The position numbers were made by a program, and so were the translations under genes. Below the pieces are notes generated by a model that searched no databases, was not told where the DNA came from, and was given only the letters and a program-made list of their open reading frames with translations. A stretch of DNA of 5,305 nucleotides from an uncultured Spirochaetales bacterium (lineage in GTDB: Bacteria > Spirochaetota > Spirochaetia > Sphaerochaetales > Sphaerochaetaceae), in the NCBI GenBank assembly GCA_945947045.1, contig CAMEXG010000140.1, forward strand, positions 1-5,305, written 5' to 3'. Below are positions 5,092 to 5,305 of the stretch, in pieces (the stretch's first letter is position 1; each line of letters begins with the position of its first letter).

Positions 5092-5305
5092 ATGGACCTG
5101 ACTGTACTATCAGTGGGCGGATCTATAATCGCCCCGGAAAAAGTTGATTCGGTATTTCTAAAGGCCTTCAGAGAGGCTGTCGTAGAGTATTTGGAAGAGA
5201 ACAGTGACGCAAAGCTGATTCTTGTTTGTGGTGGAGGCGCCCCTGCAAGAATCTATCAGGAAGCATACAGGGCTGTAAGGGGAAATGATGATACAGGAGC
5301 CCAGG
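5092..5305 (+). CDS. pyrH: UMP kinase, archaeal-like type (N-terminal part, cut by the window edge)
   Basis: Phosphorylates UMP to UDP with ATP, in the amino-acid-kinase fold family. Only 71 codons are visible and the frame is open to the edge. They show the nucleotide-binding start TVLSVGGSIIAPEKVD (4-19) and the glycine-rich LILVCGGGAPARIYQEAYR (42-60). The 'GGSI.AP..VD' and 'GGG..AR.Y' patterns resemble archaeal UMP kinases and the form I recall in spirochaetes, not the KLSGEAL start of typical bacterial PyrH. The ATG at 5092 follows GGGAG by about seven bases. Its role fits the uraA/pyrR neighbourhood. Another amino-acid-kinase family member is possible because the C-terminal half is missing. 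Confidence 0.82.
   Translation, partial: MDLTVLSVGGSIIAPEKVDSVFLKAFREAVVEYLEENSDAKLILVCGGGAPARIYQEAYRAVRGNDDTGAQ

Overview
The window carries six genes: five complete and one cut by the right edge. The likeliest source is a spirochaete of the Treponema/Sphaerochaeta kind. This is inferred from remembered family resemblance, not a database search. The pointers are an over-long ribose-phosphate pyrophosphokinase with an N-terminal insertion, a UMP kinase of the archaeal-like 'VGGSI' type, an SSB without the usual C-terminal tip, and a surface-type lipoprotein with a lamin-tail-like domain. I see no mobile element, CRISPR array, rRNA or tRNA. Every gap between genes is under 250 bases.

Layout, left to right: prs (minus, 16-1302); a short divergent intergenic region with an inverted repeat; an LTD-type lipoprotein (plus, 1415-2341); a strong hairpin shared with the convergent uracil permease gene uraA (minus, 2386-3735); a 223-base divergent control region; pyrR (plus, 3959-4501); another shared hairpin; ssb (minus, 4562-4990); and the first 71 codons of pyrH (plus, 5092 to the edge). 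Genes alternate strand, so most are probably single transcription units. Bases 4-11 hold a Shine-Dalgarno-like sequence that suggests another minus-strand gene just left of the window.

Four of the six genes belong to one metabolic circuit. Prs makes PRPP. UraA imports uracil, which a uracil phosphoribosyltransferase (PyrR itself in many bacteria) joins to PRPP to give UMP. PyrH phosphorylates UMP to UDP. PyrR senses UMP and binds RNA. The uraA leader contains a stem-loop whose loop carries CAGAGA, matching the known PyrR-loop consensus CNGNGA. That stem-loop is mutually exclusive with a 10-bp helix, which in turn excludes a downstream helix, which excludes a hairpin that buries the uraA ribosome-binding site. 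This chained leader is the most interesting object in the window. Its ON/OFF logic cannot be settled by eye. pyrH also has its Shine-Dalgarno inside a small hairpin.
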